From the NCBI GenBank assembly GCA_964514385.1, contig CAZEQJ010000014.1:12464-76463 (forward strand): 64,000 nt of DNA, in the 5' to 3' direction. How positions within the stretch are numbered: the stretch's first letter is position 1; the number at the start of each line of letters is the position of its first letter. The position numbers and the translations under genes are program-made. The stretch comes from CAZEQJ01 sp964514385 (GTDB lineage: Bacteria; Bacteroidota; Bacteroidia; Cytophagales; Cyclobacteriaceae). Below are positions 16,958-25,987 of this stretch, in pieces. The notes below the pieces were generated by a model. That model saw nothing but the letters and a program-made list of their open reading frames with translations, was not told the DNA's origin and ran no database searches.

Positions 16958-17439
16958 CTTAATTCATATTGATTGACAATATCGTAAATTTTTTCTTTTT
17001 CAAGTCTTGTAGCACCACCTGATGCTTCGGTTATTAAATATAACGTATCCATTATGGAGGCTTTTACCTCCGGTTTATTTTTTGAATGAAGCCGTAATGT
17101 ATAGGTAAATGGCTTTTTCCAATCCGCCATATGTTCAATCATAAAGGTGATCTCATTGAGGTATAAATAATGCAGGTCTTTTTGAAGCTCAGGGTCCTGT
17201 GTTTCGGATTCTGCCATAAATGATGCCAACTGCCTGAAAAACTTCCACTCGTCATCATCGATTACCTCATCGCTCATGATTACCTGAATGGCAGGAAAAA
17301 AAATCAACAGCACTTCAAACTGGTAAAACTGAAGCGATGTGTCGTGTGAATTTCCATATTGCTCATACAACGCTCTTACCGGATCTGTCTTCATAATATC
17401 TGTATTCCAAAATAGCCACTTTTTCATATTTTTATTCAT
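16954..17439 (-). CDS. Acidic TerB-like protein, first of a tandem pair
   Basis: 161 residues from 17439; an internal Met at 17394 lines up better with the start of the paralogue at 16957 and may be the true start, leaving 146 residues. Helical and acidic, with F-P-A-I-Q-V-I-M-S-D-E-V-I-D-D-D-E-W in the first third and a second acidic helix near the end (S-G-G-A-T-R-L-E-K-E). It diverges from the carotenoid gene at 17484 with a 44-bp gap. Function unknown; the pair probably forms a hetero-oligomer. Confidence 0.6.
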   Translation of the reverse strand: MNKNMKKWLFWNTDIMKTDPVRALYEQYGNSHDTSLQFYQFEVLLIFFPAIQVIMSDEVIDDDEWKFFRQLASFMAESETQDPELQKDLHYLYLNEITFMIEHMADWKKPFTYTLRLHSKNKPEVKASIMDTLYLITEASGGATRLEKEKIYDIVNQYELR

Positions 17440-17483
17440 TAAATCGACGAAACAATTTCATTGATCCTTACCTTTCTTCTGTA

Positions 17484-18944
17484 ATGAATAAAGATCATGC
17501 CATTATCATAGGAGCCGGAATGGGCGGTCTTGCTTCTGCCATACGCCTCGCGTCAAAAGGGTACCGCGTAGACGTCTATGAAAGCAATGCCTATCCGGGA
17601 GGGAAACTTACCCAGATCAGACTGGGCGGTTTTCGTTTTGATGCAGGTCCATCACTGTTTACAATGCCCCAACTGGTTGCCGAATTACTGGAAAAAGCAC
17701 CTGAAAGGCCGGAATTCGATTACATCCGCCTCAAAACAAATTGTCATTATTTTTATGAGGACGGCACTACGCTGATTGGTCATGCTGACAAGGAAGAGTT
17801 TATTAAGGAAGCCGTTACCAAAACGGGAGCAGATGCCAATAAGCTACGACAGGCCTTTGCTTCCAGTGCAACCATGTACGAATATCTGGGCGAGATGTTT
17901 ATGTTCAAGACGCTGCGCTCCATCAAAACGTGGACTGACGGCGATGCATTGAAGGCATATATGCGGTTACCATCATTCAAACTATTTTCTACCATGCATG
18001 AGGTGAACCGGCATCAGTCAGGAAATGATAAGATAACACAACTCTTTAACCGGTTTGCCACATACAATGGATCTGACCCTTATCAGGCTCCGGCTACACT
18101 AAACATCATCCGGGAGCTGGAATTCAGTCAGGGAGCTTTCTTCCCGAAGGGAGGTATGCACTGCATTACTGAATCTTTGTATGAAGCTGCGCGAAATTCA
18201 GGGGTCAATTTTCATTTCAACAGCCCGGTCAGTAAAATTCACTATAATCACGACCGGGTCACCGGTATTACAGTAGGGGATAACTATCTGGAGGCTGATC
18301 TTATTGTATCCAATTCGGATATGACCAGTACCTACCATCAGTTATTGTCTGGCATCAGGGCTCCCAAAAAACTGGTGTCGCAGGAGAAGTCGAGTTCGGC
18401 CTTGATATTTTACTGGGGCATCAGCAGGCAGTTCTCCCAACTTGATCTTCATAACATACTTTTTTCTGCAGACTATAAAAAGGAGTTTGATCACATCTTC
18501 GGGAAGAGGACAATCTGTGATGATCCGACAGTATATATCAACATCACCTCCAAATATCATGCTCAGGATGCTCCGGAAGGCTGTGAAAACTGGTTTGTCA
18601 TGATCAATGTGCCGAGCAATCACAAACAGGACTGGGATGCACTAATCGTGGAGGCAAGAAAAAATATCATTAAAAAAATCAATCGCATGCTGGATACGGA
18701 CATTGAGCCGTTAATTATGGAGGAGGATTACCTGGATCCTCGTCGCATTGAAAGCCGCACCAGTTCATGGCAGGGCGCCTTATATGGCAACAGTTCAAAT
18801 AACCGGTATGCTGCATTTCTACGGCATCCAAATCAGAGTCCGCATTTCAAAAACCTCTATTTCGCTGGTGGAAGCGTACATCCCGGAGGTGGAATACCAT
18901 TGGCGTTAAGCTCTGCAAAAATCATCGATCAGTACATTAGTTGA
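17484..18944 (+). CDS. CrtI/CrtD-type carotenoid desaturase
   Basis: FAD-dependent desaturase of the phytoene desaturase family, 486 residues, usual length. The N-terminus carries the dinucleotide motif G-A-G-M-G-G-L-A-S-A-I-R-L-A and V-Y-E-S-N-A-Y-P-G-G-K; residues near 55 read D-A-G-P-S-L-F-T-M; the C-terminus has the flavin-binding stretch F-A-G-G-S-V-H-P-G-G-G-I-P-L-A. In Cytophagales such enzymes make colourless phytoene into coloured carotenoids (CrtI) or desaturate hydroxycarotenoids (CrtD); I cannot tell which. No crtB, crtE or crtY lies nearby. The 3' end overlaps mltF tail to tail by eight bases. Confidence 0.85.
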   Translation: MNKDHAIIIGAGMGGLASAIRLASKGYRVDVYESNAYPGGKLTQIRLGGFRFDAGPSLFTMPQLVAELLEKAPERPEFDYIRLKTNCHYFYEDGTTLIGHADKEEFIKEAVTKTGADANKLRQAFASSATMYEYLGEMFMFKTLRSIKTWTDGDALKAYMRLPSFKLFSTMHEVNRHQSGNDKITQLFNRFATYNGSDPYQAPATLNIIRELEFSQGAFFPKGGMHCITESLYEAARNSGVNFHFNSPVSKIHYNHDRVTGITVGDNYLEADLIVSNSDMTSTYHQLLSGIRAPKKLVSQEKSSSALIFYWGISRQFSQLDLHNILFSADYKKEFDHIFGKRTICDDPTVYINITSKYHAQDAPEGCENWFVMINVPSNHKQDWDALIVEARKNIIKKINRMLDTDIEPLIMEEDYLDPRRIESRTSSWQGALYGNSSNNRYAAFLRHPNQSPHFKNLYFAGGSVHPGGGIPLALSSAKIIDQYIS

Positions 18945-20415
18945 TGGAAGCTACCTGCTCGGATGGCTGTCCCGGCAGCAGCAGCTCGTACTGTTCGTAA
19001 CGAAACAGAATATCCCTGACGTAATTTACCGGTTCTGTGCCGCGGCAATAGCCGGCCTGTACCACCGGGTCATTAAAATATTTTGCATTCGACTTTAGCT
19101 TGAGATATTTCGCAACGTTCCCGTCCCAGACATTTGGATCCGCGCCATATTTTTTTGCAAGGCGGCGTGCATCTTCCACGTGGAGGTGACCTACATTGTA
19201 ACTACCGAGAATAAACTTGATCCTGTCATCTTCTTCCAGGTCGACACCAGACCAGTAATTGGTAAGCCATTGCAGATGTCGAATTCCACCGCGGATATTT
19301 TCTTCAGGGTTATAAAGATTATATACATCATATTGTCTGGCCGTGTTTTCGACAAGTTGCATCAGGCCCTTGGCTCCCATACGCGATTCGGCTGTAGGGT
19401 CAAACCGGCTTTCCTGATACACCATAGATGCCAGCAGGCGCCAGTCCCAGTTGAGCGTATCAGCATATGCTTTTAGCAGGTCGTCATACTCAGAAATCTG
19501 ATTTCCTCTGATCGTACTGTATTCGCTTTTGAAGCGCGTTTTGGTATACTGCCCTTTGAAATATTTATCATAAAGTACGTAGTAATCAGCTTCTGACTGC
19601 ATGTCCTGGATCCATTTGTCAAGCTTTTGCTTGAGCTGGGGTGCATTTTTCCGAATGCCCCAGGCCACCTGCTGATCCAGGCTGAGAGGTGTTTTTACAT
19701 CAAGTATGGGGAAATACCCGGCGTTAAGGCTGGCCACATCATCATCAGCGACGGTATAATCTATTTCTCCTTCTGCTACCATCCGGATCAGCCTTTCCGT
19801 ATCATATTCCGAAGATTCTTCAATGATCACAATATCACCTCCGATTTCATCAGACAGGTTACCCAGCCGTTCAGAAAAGGACGAGCTTTTCCGCACATGG
19901 ACCTTTTTACCTATGAGTTCTATTGGGTCGCGAATAAGCTCCTGTTCTATCTCATGTAGTTTCATATCGCGCCAGTTTCTGGGTTTACGTTGTACCAGTA
20001 CCTGGCGTACACGATGATGCGGTGCACTGAAGGCCATAAAATCCGTCCTGTTTTTGGTGACGGTCAGATTATGTGCAATAATATCACCCTCTCCTTTATT
20101 CAGTAGTTCAAACGCTTCACCCAGATCAGTAACAATCTTAATTTCAAGCCTGAGGTCCATAGCATTCGCAAAACGTTTAAGCAGGTCATATTCATATCCC
20201 ATCGGCTGACCTTTATAAATAAAATAAGAGGTGGAGCTATTATCAACTATGGCAATAATACTGCCCCTTTCCTTGATTTTATTAAAATCGTACTGCACCG
20301 GATCCACTATTTGTGGTCCATTACCCATCTGTCGACTTTTATTATCAAGTCTTTGATTGGTGCATCCCAAAAGGACAATAAGGAATATGAATATGAATCT
20401 AAGGTTCATAAACAT
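18937..20415 (-). CDS. mltF: MltF-type membrane-bound lytic murein transglycosylase
   Basis: 492 residues. A lipoprotein signal ends at L-L-G-C (Cys17). Residues about 45-290 form a periplasmic solute-binding-protein-like module (R-G-S-I-I-A-I-V-D-N-S-S, G-Y-E-Y-D-L-L-K-R-F-A), and about 310-460 is the lysozyme-like SLT domain with the catalytic Glu in Y-Q-E-S-R-F-D-P and then G-A-K-G-L-M-Q-L. This is the MltF layout; the enzyme cleaves peptidoglycan glycan strands to 1,6-anhydromuropeptides. Two start codons lie six bases apart (20415 and 20409). It is the last gene in the leftward direction before crtI. Confidence 0.9.
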   Translation of the reverse strand: MFMNLRFIFIFLIVLLGCTNQRLDNKSRQMGNGPQIVDPVQYDFNKIKERGSIIAIVDNSSTSYFIYKGQPMGYEYDLLKRFANAMDLRLEIKIVTDLGEAFELLNKGEGDIIAHNLTVTKNRTDFMAFSAPHHRVRQVLVQRKPRNWRDMKLHEIEQELIRDPIELIGKKVHVRKSSSFSERLGNLSDEIGGDIVIIEESSEYDTERLIRMVAEGEIDYTVADDDVASLNAGYFPILDVKTPLSLDQQVAWGIRKNAPQLKQKLDKWIQDMQSEADYYVLYDKYFKGQYTKTRFKSEYSTIRGNQISEYDDLLKAYADTLNWDWRLLASMVYQESRFDPTAESRMGAKGLMQLVENTARQYDVYNLYNPEENIRGGIRHLQWLTNYWSGVDLEEDDRIKFILGSYNVGHLHVEDARRLAKKYGADPNVWDGNVAKYLKLKSNAKYFNDPVVQAGYCRGTEPVNYVRDILFRYEQYELLLPGQPSEQVASIN

Positions 20416-20459
20416 GTAACATTATATTAAAATATACGGGTTTTTCCTAATAAAGTAGG

Positions 20460-21764
20460 TTAATTGAAGGTATCGGCTACCGTGCCGGACAGTCTTGTGA
20501 GTTCAATTTCAGCACGTTTAGCCTGAATGATGGCTTCCAGCCTTCGGTTTTCAGCTTGTAAAAGCTGGAGTTGCGCTTCACGCAATTCAAGAGCGGAGAT
20601 GGTTCCAAGTTCATAACTTTCTAATGCAATAGCTGCATTTTCCTGTGCAATAACGATATTGTCGGACTCAAGTTGCATAAGCTCCAAAAAGATAACATAG
20701 GAGGTATACGTTTGCCGTATATCACTGATAAGGCTTTCCTCTGTGAGTTTTTTCTGAACCTGGAGCTGCTCTGCGATGATCTCTGCGTTTGTAATACGCC
20801 TTTGGGTGCTCATTTGATTGAAAATAGGTACCGAAACGGTGAGGCCGTACCCTACTCCGCTACGCTGCGTGGCCCTGAGAAAACCTGCTGACTGGTTCCT
20901 CGAAAATTCATAGGATCCCCTCACGGTAACATCGGGCAAAAAGTCAGCCCGGATGATCTTTTTCTGGAGGCGTTGTGCTTCTACTTCTACCATTGCCTGA
21001 CGTACCATGGGGTTTTGCCGGGTAGCCATCTGCTCGAGTGCTTCCAGTGACAGCATATCGACAAGGCCAAGTGAATCTCCCGGAACATATGTCTCCGTTG
21101 CTACCCCAAAAGCAAGAAAATTAAAATTTATAAGGTTTTGTTCATAGATCACGCGGGCATTCAGGAGTTGTGATTTATCGGCATTGTAATCCACCTGGGC
21201 TGCCAGATACTCTTGTCTGGACATAGACCCTACCTCATATTGTGTGCGGGCCAGGTCCAGGCGGCGCAGTGAAAATTCAAGATTTTGCTGTAGTACCTGA
21301 AGTTGTTTTTGCTGAAAAACTATATCATAATAATTGGTGAGAATATCGGCAGTAACATTTTGTACCACCTGCATGGCCATTACGCGAGTCCGTTCCTGCG
21401 TTGCATTTAGCAGGTCTACAGTAGCGATGCGCGCCAATCCGTCAAAAACCAGCCAGTCGGCGTCCAGACTGGCACCAAGGTTGGAGTTGAAGGCATTACG
21501 GTTGTTAATCACGGTATCGGCCAGCGTTTGCTGGAAGTTACCAACGCTGGCGTTTTGGTTAAGGCTTGCATTCAAGGATGGAAAAAAAGAATAGATTGCG
21601 TAGTCCAGGTCGTTAGCTGCCAGCCCCAGGTCATACTCGGTAAGCATGATGTTATAGTTTCGTTCTACAGCACTCAGAAGCGCCTCTTCGGCAGATACCG
21701 TATCCTGTTGTGCCTTACCCTGCAATGAAAATAATACCAGGATTATCGATGATATATACTTCAT
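20460..21764 (-). CDS. TolC-family outer membrane efflux protein
   Basis: Outer-membrane channel of a tripartite exporter, about 434 residues. A signal peptide (K-Y-I-S-S-I-I-L-V-L-F-S, ending near G-K-A-Q) is followed by the two tandem, mostly helical repeats of TolC-like proteins, each rich in A, Q and L, with two short strand pairs for the barrel. The ATG at 21764 is preferred over one at 21782 because it gives a proper signal peptide and lies one base after the pump gene's stop. Last gene of the efflux operon 25877-20460. Confidence 0.9.
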   Translation of the reverse strand: MKYISSIILVLFSLQGKAQQDTVSAEEALLSAVERNYNIMLTEYDLGLAANDLDYAIYSFFPSLNASLNQNASVGNFQQTLADTVINNRNAFNSNLGASLDADWLVFDGLARIATVDLLNATQERTRVMAMQVVQNVTADILTNYYDIVFQQKQLQVLQQNLEFSLRRLDLARTQYEVGSMSRQEYLAAQVDYNADKSQLLNARVIYEQNLINFNFLAFGVATETYVPGDSLGLVDMLSLEALEQMATRQNPMVRQAMVEVEAQRLQKKIIRADFLPDVTVRGSYEFSRNQSAGFLRATQRSGVGYGLTVSVPIFNQMSTQRRITNAEIIAEQLQVQKKLTEESLISDIRQTYTSYVIFLELMQLESDNIVIAQENAAIALESYELGTISALELREAQLQLLQAENRRLEAIIQAKRAEIELTRLSGTVADTFN

Positions 21765-21765
21765 A

Positions 21766-24700
21766 TCAGAATCGGGCTTCACGTTTTACTTTACTGGTGA
21801 TATAGGTATACATCGCCGGGATCACGTACAATGTAAGAATGGTACTGAAGATCAGGCCGCCAATTACAGCAATACCCATTGAAACACGACTTTCAGAACC
21901 TGCTCCCAGGGCAAGCGCAATCGGCAAAATGCCCAGAATCGTAGAAAGCGCTGTCATCAGGATAGGCCTGAACCGTGACTTTGAGGCTTCAAAGATAGCG
22001 GTGGGGATGTCTTTACCACGTGCCTTAAACTGATTGGCAAACTCCACGATCAGAATACCATTTTTTGTTACCAGTCCGATAAGCATGATGATACCGATCT
22101 GGCTGAAAATGTTTAATGTCTCTCCAAAAAGCCATAATGATAATATAGCACCAGCAAATGCAAGCGGCACGGTAAACATGATCACGAGCGGATCCCTGAA
22201 GCTTTCAAACTGTGCAGAAAGCACCAGGTATATCAATAATACAGCAAAAAGGAGGGCAAACAACAGGCTGTTAGAGCTTTCCCTGAATTCAGCGGCAGCA
22301 CCATCAAGGTCCGTCTGATAACTTTCATCCAATATAAGACCGGCGATCCTGTCCATTTCATCAATCCCCTGGCTGAGTGAATACCCTGAATTCAGGTTTG
22401 CACTGACTGTCGCCGAGGCATAGCGGTTGAAGCGGAAAAGTTGTGGGGGTGTACTTTCTTCTGACATCGCCACCAGGTTATCCATCTGTATAAGTCCTCC
22501 GTCTGCTGTGCGTACATAAAGGGTTTTGAGGTCAAGTGGCTCATTTCTGTCATTGCGCTGCATCTGACCAATGACCTGATACTGCTTGCCATTCATGATG
22601 TAGTAACCAAAACGCTGACCGCTGATCCCAAACTGCAATGTGCGTGCAATATCACTTACAGATACACCCAGTTGGCGTGCCTTTTCCCTGTCAATGCTTA
22701 TCTCCAGCTGTGGCTTGTTGAATTTAAGGTTCAGGTCCACAAAACTAAAGGCATCACTTTTTCTTGCCTCCGTCATGAAAGGCTCAAGCACTTCTTTCAG
22801 CTTATCGATGTCTCCTGCCTGAATTACATATTGAAGATCAAGGCCTCCCCTGCGATTGCCGATGGAAGCCGGTTGAACAATTACCGACCTGGCCATGGTG
22901 TAGTTACTCAGTTTAGAAGACATTTCGTCAACTACTTCCTGCTGGGTAGCATCCCTTTCGGTGGCATCTACCAGATTAACTATGATAAAGGAGCTGTTTA
23001 CAGAGGAGGCAGCACCAAAGCCGGGTGAGGTGACACTGAAAATGTTGTCTACATGGTCCTGGTCCATCGCCATATCGATCACCTGATTGGTGAAAAAGTC
23101 CATGTATTCAAACGTAGCTCCCTCCGGTGCCGTAGAAAGAATGCGAAATGTTCCCCTGTCTTCCATTGGAGCCAGTTCGGAGGGTACAAATTGTAACAAT
23201 ACGTAGATTCCGGCGCCGCTCAACAGCAGGATGATAAAACTGATCCATCGTCGGACAAGAAAAGCCTTTAATGAACGTGCATACAGATTGTTTAGCCACA
23301 CAAAGAACGGCTCGGTAATATTATAAATCCGATTATGCTTCTCCCGGTGCTTAAGCATTTTACTTGAAAGCATTGGCGCAAGTGTCAGGGCTACGAATGA
23401 GGAAATGATTACGGATGCAGCTACGGTTACGCCAAATTCCCTAAACAGACGCCCGGTGAGGCCCTGCAGAAACACTACCGGCATAAATACAGCCACAAGC
23501 GCAACCGTGGTGGAAATTACTGCGAAAAATATTTCAGTAGCTCCTTTCATGGCTGCCTCTTTCGGCTTTATACCACGTTCTATTTTGGCATAAATATTTT
23601 CAAGCACTACAATGGTGTCGTCCACCACCAGTCCAATAGCCAGTACTACCCCGAGCAGGGTAAGCACATTGATGGAAAAACCGGCAAAATAAAGTACAGC
23701 AAAAGAACCAATCAGTGAAATGGGTATCGTAATCACCGGAATGAACGTCGTGCGCCAGTCTCTGAGAAAAGAGAAAATTATAAGTACCACAAGGATAAAT
23801 GCAATGTAGATGGTTTGCTCGACCTCATCGATACTGGCCCGGATATATTCGGTATCATCAAAACCGATTGTGGTTTCCACATCATCCGGAATGTCATTTA
23901 TCACCTGTCCGAGTCTATTGTAAAACTCTTCTGCTATGGCCAGGTTATTGGATCCGGGTTGTGCGCGGATTACCGTCATGACCATTGGCTCGCCATTTCG
24001 TTTCAGAATAGTTCTCAGATTCTCCGGTCCGAGCTCGGCGAAGCCGATATCCTTAAATTTGATGAGTTCATTTTCATTCTCACGGATGATAAGGTCGTTG
24101 AATTCCTCCACCGTTGTGAGCCTTCCCATTGTCCGTACGGTAAGTTCTGTTTTATTCCCTTCTACAATGCCGCTGGGAAGTTCGATATTTTCGCTGTTTA
24201 CCGCATTGAAAACATCGATAGGCGTGAGATTATATGCGGCCAGGCGGATTGGGTCCATCCATAGTCTCATGGAGTATTTTTTTTCACCCCAGATATCTAC
24301 TGAGCTCACCCCGTCAATTGTCTGAAGTCTTTCTTTCACGATATTTTCTGCTATATCGCTGAGTTGCAGAAGGGACCTGTTCTGGCTTCGTAGCTGGAGT
24401 CCGATAATTGGCTGCCGGTCAGCATCGGCCTTACTTACTACCGGCGGCTCCGCATCCGGGGGCAGGCTGCGTACCGCCTGAGATACTTTATCACGTACGT
24501 CATTCGCTGCTGTTTCCAGGTCAATATTGAGGTTAAACTCTACGGTAATGGTACTACGGCCATCACGACTGACCGATGTAATGGATTTAATACCTGATAC
24601 AGAGTTTACCTCTTCTTCCAAAGGTTCGGTGATCTGACTTTCAATGACATCTGCATTGGCGCCAGGATAGGAAGTAGATACAGATATGACCGGGGGGTCC

Positions 24701-24822
24701 ACACTTGGGTATTCCCTGACGCCGAGAAATTCAAAACCGATGATACCAAATATGATGATGATCAATGACATCACTATGGCCAGTACAGGGCGGTTTATGC
24801 TAAGGTGGGAAAGACTAGCCAT
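21766..24822 (-). CDS. RND efflux pump, HAE1 (AcrB/MexB) family
   Basis: Inner-membrane proton-driven pump of 1018 residues, the usual size. Residues 1-32 hold the first membrane helix; large periplasmic loops follow TM1 and TM7. The proton-relay pair is visible in TM4 as G-L-V-V-D-D-T-I-V-V-L-E-N (about residues 400), and P-V-V-F-L-Q-G-L-T-G-R-L-F and G-L-V-T-K-N-G-I-L-I-V-E-F-A-N are family marks. It sits between the adaptor (2 bp upstream) and the TolC protein (1 bp downstream). Substrates are probably drugs, bile-like detergents or hydrophobic metabolites; they cannot be read from the sequence. Confidence 0.95.
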   Translation of the reverse strand: MASLSHLSINRPVLAIVMSLIIIIFGIIGFEFLGVREYPSVDPPVISVSTSYPGANADVIESQITEPLEEEVNSVSGIKSITSVSRDGRSTITVEFNLNIDLETAANDVRDKVSQAVRSLPPDAEPPVVSKADADRQPIIGLQLRSQNRSLLQLSDIAENIVKERLQTIDGVSSVDIWGEKKYSMRLWMDPIRLAAYNLTPIDVFNAVNSENIELPSGIVEGNKTELTVRTMGRLTTVEEFNDLIIRENENELIKFKDIGFAELGPENLRTILKRNGEPMVMTVIRAQPGSNNLAIAEEFYNRLGQVINDIPDDVETTIGFDDTEYIRASIDEVEQTIYIAFILVVLIIFSFLRDWRTTFIPVITIPISLIGSFAVLYFAGFSINVLTLLGVVLAIGLVVDDTIVVLENIYAKIERGIKPKEAAMKGATEIFFAVISTTVALVAVFMPVVFLQGLTGRLFREFGVTVAASVIISSFVALTLAPMLSSKMLKHREKHNRIYNITEPFFVWLNNLYARSLKAFLVRRWISFIILLLSGAGIYVLLQFVPSELAPMEDRGTFRILSTAPEGATFEYMDFFTNQVIDMAMDQDHVDNIFSVTSPGFGAASSVNSSFIIVNLVDATERDATQQEVVDEMSSKLSNYTMARSVIVQPASIGNRRGGLDLQYVIQAGDIDKLKEVLEPFMTEARKSDAFSFVDLNLKFNKPQLEISIDREKARQLGVSVSDIARTLQFGISGQRFGYYIMNGKQYQVIGQMQRNDRNEPLDLKTLYVRTADGGLIQMDNLVAMSEESTPPQLFRFNRYASATVSANLNSGYSLSQGIDEMDRIAGLILDESYQTDLDGAAAEFRESSNSLLFALLFAVLLIYLVLSAQFESFRDPLVIMFTVPLAFAGAILSLWLFGETLNIFSQIGIIMLIGLVTKNGILIVEFANQFKARGKDIPTAIFEASKSRFRPILMTALSTILGILPIALALGAGSESRVSMGIAVIGGLIFSTILTLYVIPAMYTYITSKVKREARF

Positions 24823-24824
24823 GG

Positions 24825-25877
24825 TTAAAGCACCTCGTTTTTGTTGTCATAGGTAATAAATTCGAGCCTTGTATCGGGCTGTATCTGAAGCAGGCCAGAG
24901 GTAATGACGGTATCACCATCCTGTAAGCCTGCTGCAATTTCCACATCATCAGGTGTCCTTATACCTAATTGGACCGTTCGCTTTTCGGGCCTTCCCTTGT
25001 TGGACACATAAACATAATGGCCATTGAGTTCCGGTATTACTGCCTCGCTGGGGATCAGAGCAGCCTCAGGCTTTACGGAGAGGACCAGTTCAATTCTCGC
25101 AAATTGTCCCGGAACGAGTTCACCACTTGTATTATCTGCAATGGCACGCGCATTGATAAGGCGGGTATTAGGATCTATCCTCGGTTCGACCGCATATACC
25201 TCTGCTTCAAATTCTTTATTGAAAGTCTCTACAGTAAAATAGATACGGTCGCCGGGTTCAATTTCTTTGGCATACTTGCCCGGAACAGCAAAGTCAACCT
25301 TAATTTTATCCGTGTCATATAATTGGGCTAGTACCATACCGGGGTTCATCAGCGCACCAACACTTACCTCACGCAGTCCTAGTATTCCGTCAAATGGAGC
25401 CCGTATCTCTGTTCTTTGTATCTGCGCACGGATAAGCTCTATTTCAGCCAGTTGCGTATTGAGCTGGGTAAGGGCGTTGTCATATTCCTCCTGACTGATA
25501 GCTTCCCTCTCGAGTAGTCTGCGTTGCCTGGCTTCAGTGGCTTTACGAAGCTTTAAGGTAGCTTCTGCCCTGTTCAGTTGAGCCTGCAGGTCCGCGTCGT
25601 TAATCTTTACCAGCAGGTCGCCTTTTGCTTTACGCTCACCTTCGTCGAAATAAATGCCGGTAATCAATCCGGAGACTTCGCCGGTAAGCTGTACTTCTTC
25701 CTGAGCCATAAGTGTACCGGTAAGCTTAATTTTATCCTGTAGCGGTTCCGGGTCGACCACATGATAGGTGACTTTCAAAGGTGGCTTCTCGGTAGTTTTT
25801 GGTTCCGCTTTCGGATTGTCGCATGCAATAGCCAGAAAGAGAAGAGTTGAAGTAAATAGAATGAGATTGACTTTCAT
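24825..25877 (-). CDS. RND efflux periplasmic adaptor, HlyD family lipoprotein
   Basis: 350 residues from the ATG at 25877, chosen because it gives a lipoprotein signal with lipobox L-A-I-A-C; the in-frame start at 25904 would add nine unlikely residues. After the lipidated Cys come the lipoyl-like half motif (T-G-E-V-S-G-L-I), a helical hairpin rich in A, R and E (about 85-155), the second lipoyl half (I-R-A-P-F-D-G-I-L-G) and beta-barrel and membrane-proximal domains. First gene of the efflux operon, read divergently from the peptidase at 25988. Confidence 0.92.
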   Translation of the reverse strand: MKVNLILFTSTLLFLAIACDNPKAEPKTTEKPPLKVTYHVVDPEPLQDKIKLTGTLMAQEEVQLTGEVSGLITGIYFDEGERKAKGDLLVKINDADLQAQLNRAEATLKLRKATEARQRRLLEREAISQEEYDNALTQLNTQLAEIELIRAQIQRTEIRAPFDGILGLREVSVGALMNPGMVLAQLYDTDKIKVDFAVPGKYAKEIEPGDRIYFTVETFNKEFEAEVYAVEPRIDPNTRLINARAIADNTSGELVPGQFARIELVLSVKPEAALIPSEAVIPELNGHYVYVSNKGRPEKRTVQLGIRTPDDVEIAAGLQDGDTVITSGLLQIQPDTRLEFITYDNKNEVL

Positions 25878-25962
25878 CAGGATGCCCGGGTTAACCGCAT
25901 ACACAACGGGATAACCGTCCGGTAGGTTTATAGTTTCTATATTAGCGGTAATATATTGTTAT

Positions 25963-25980
25963 TAACCTCAAATTAGGTTA
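25963..25980. promoter_or_regulatory. Inverted repeat in the efflux/peptidase divergent region
   Basis: TAACCT, six bases, AGGTTA: a 6-6-6 inverted repeat in the 110-bp gap between the efflux operon and the peptidase gene, 7 bp before the peptidase ATG. A possible operator for a dimeric regulator. Confidence 0.35.
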
Positions 25981-25987
25981 GCTGTAC

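Noticed and set aside
19172..19187. parS-like TTCCACGTGGA in mltF
   Set aside because: Four mismatches in the outer positions, which ParB reads; far from the origin candidate.
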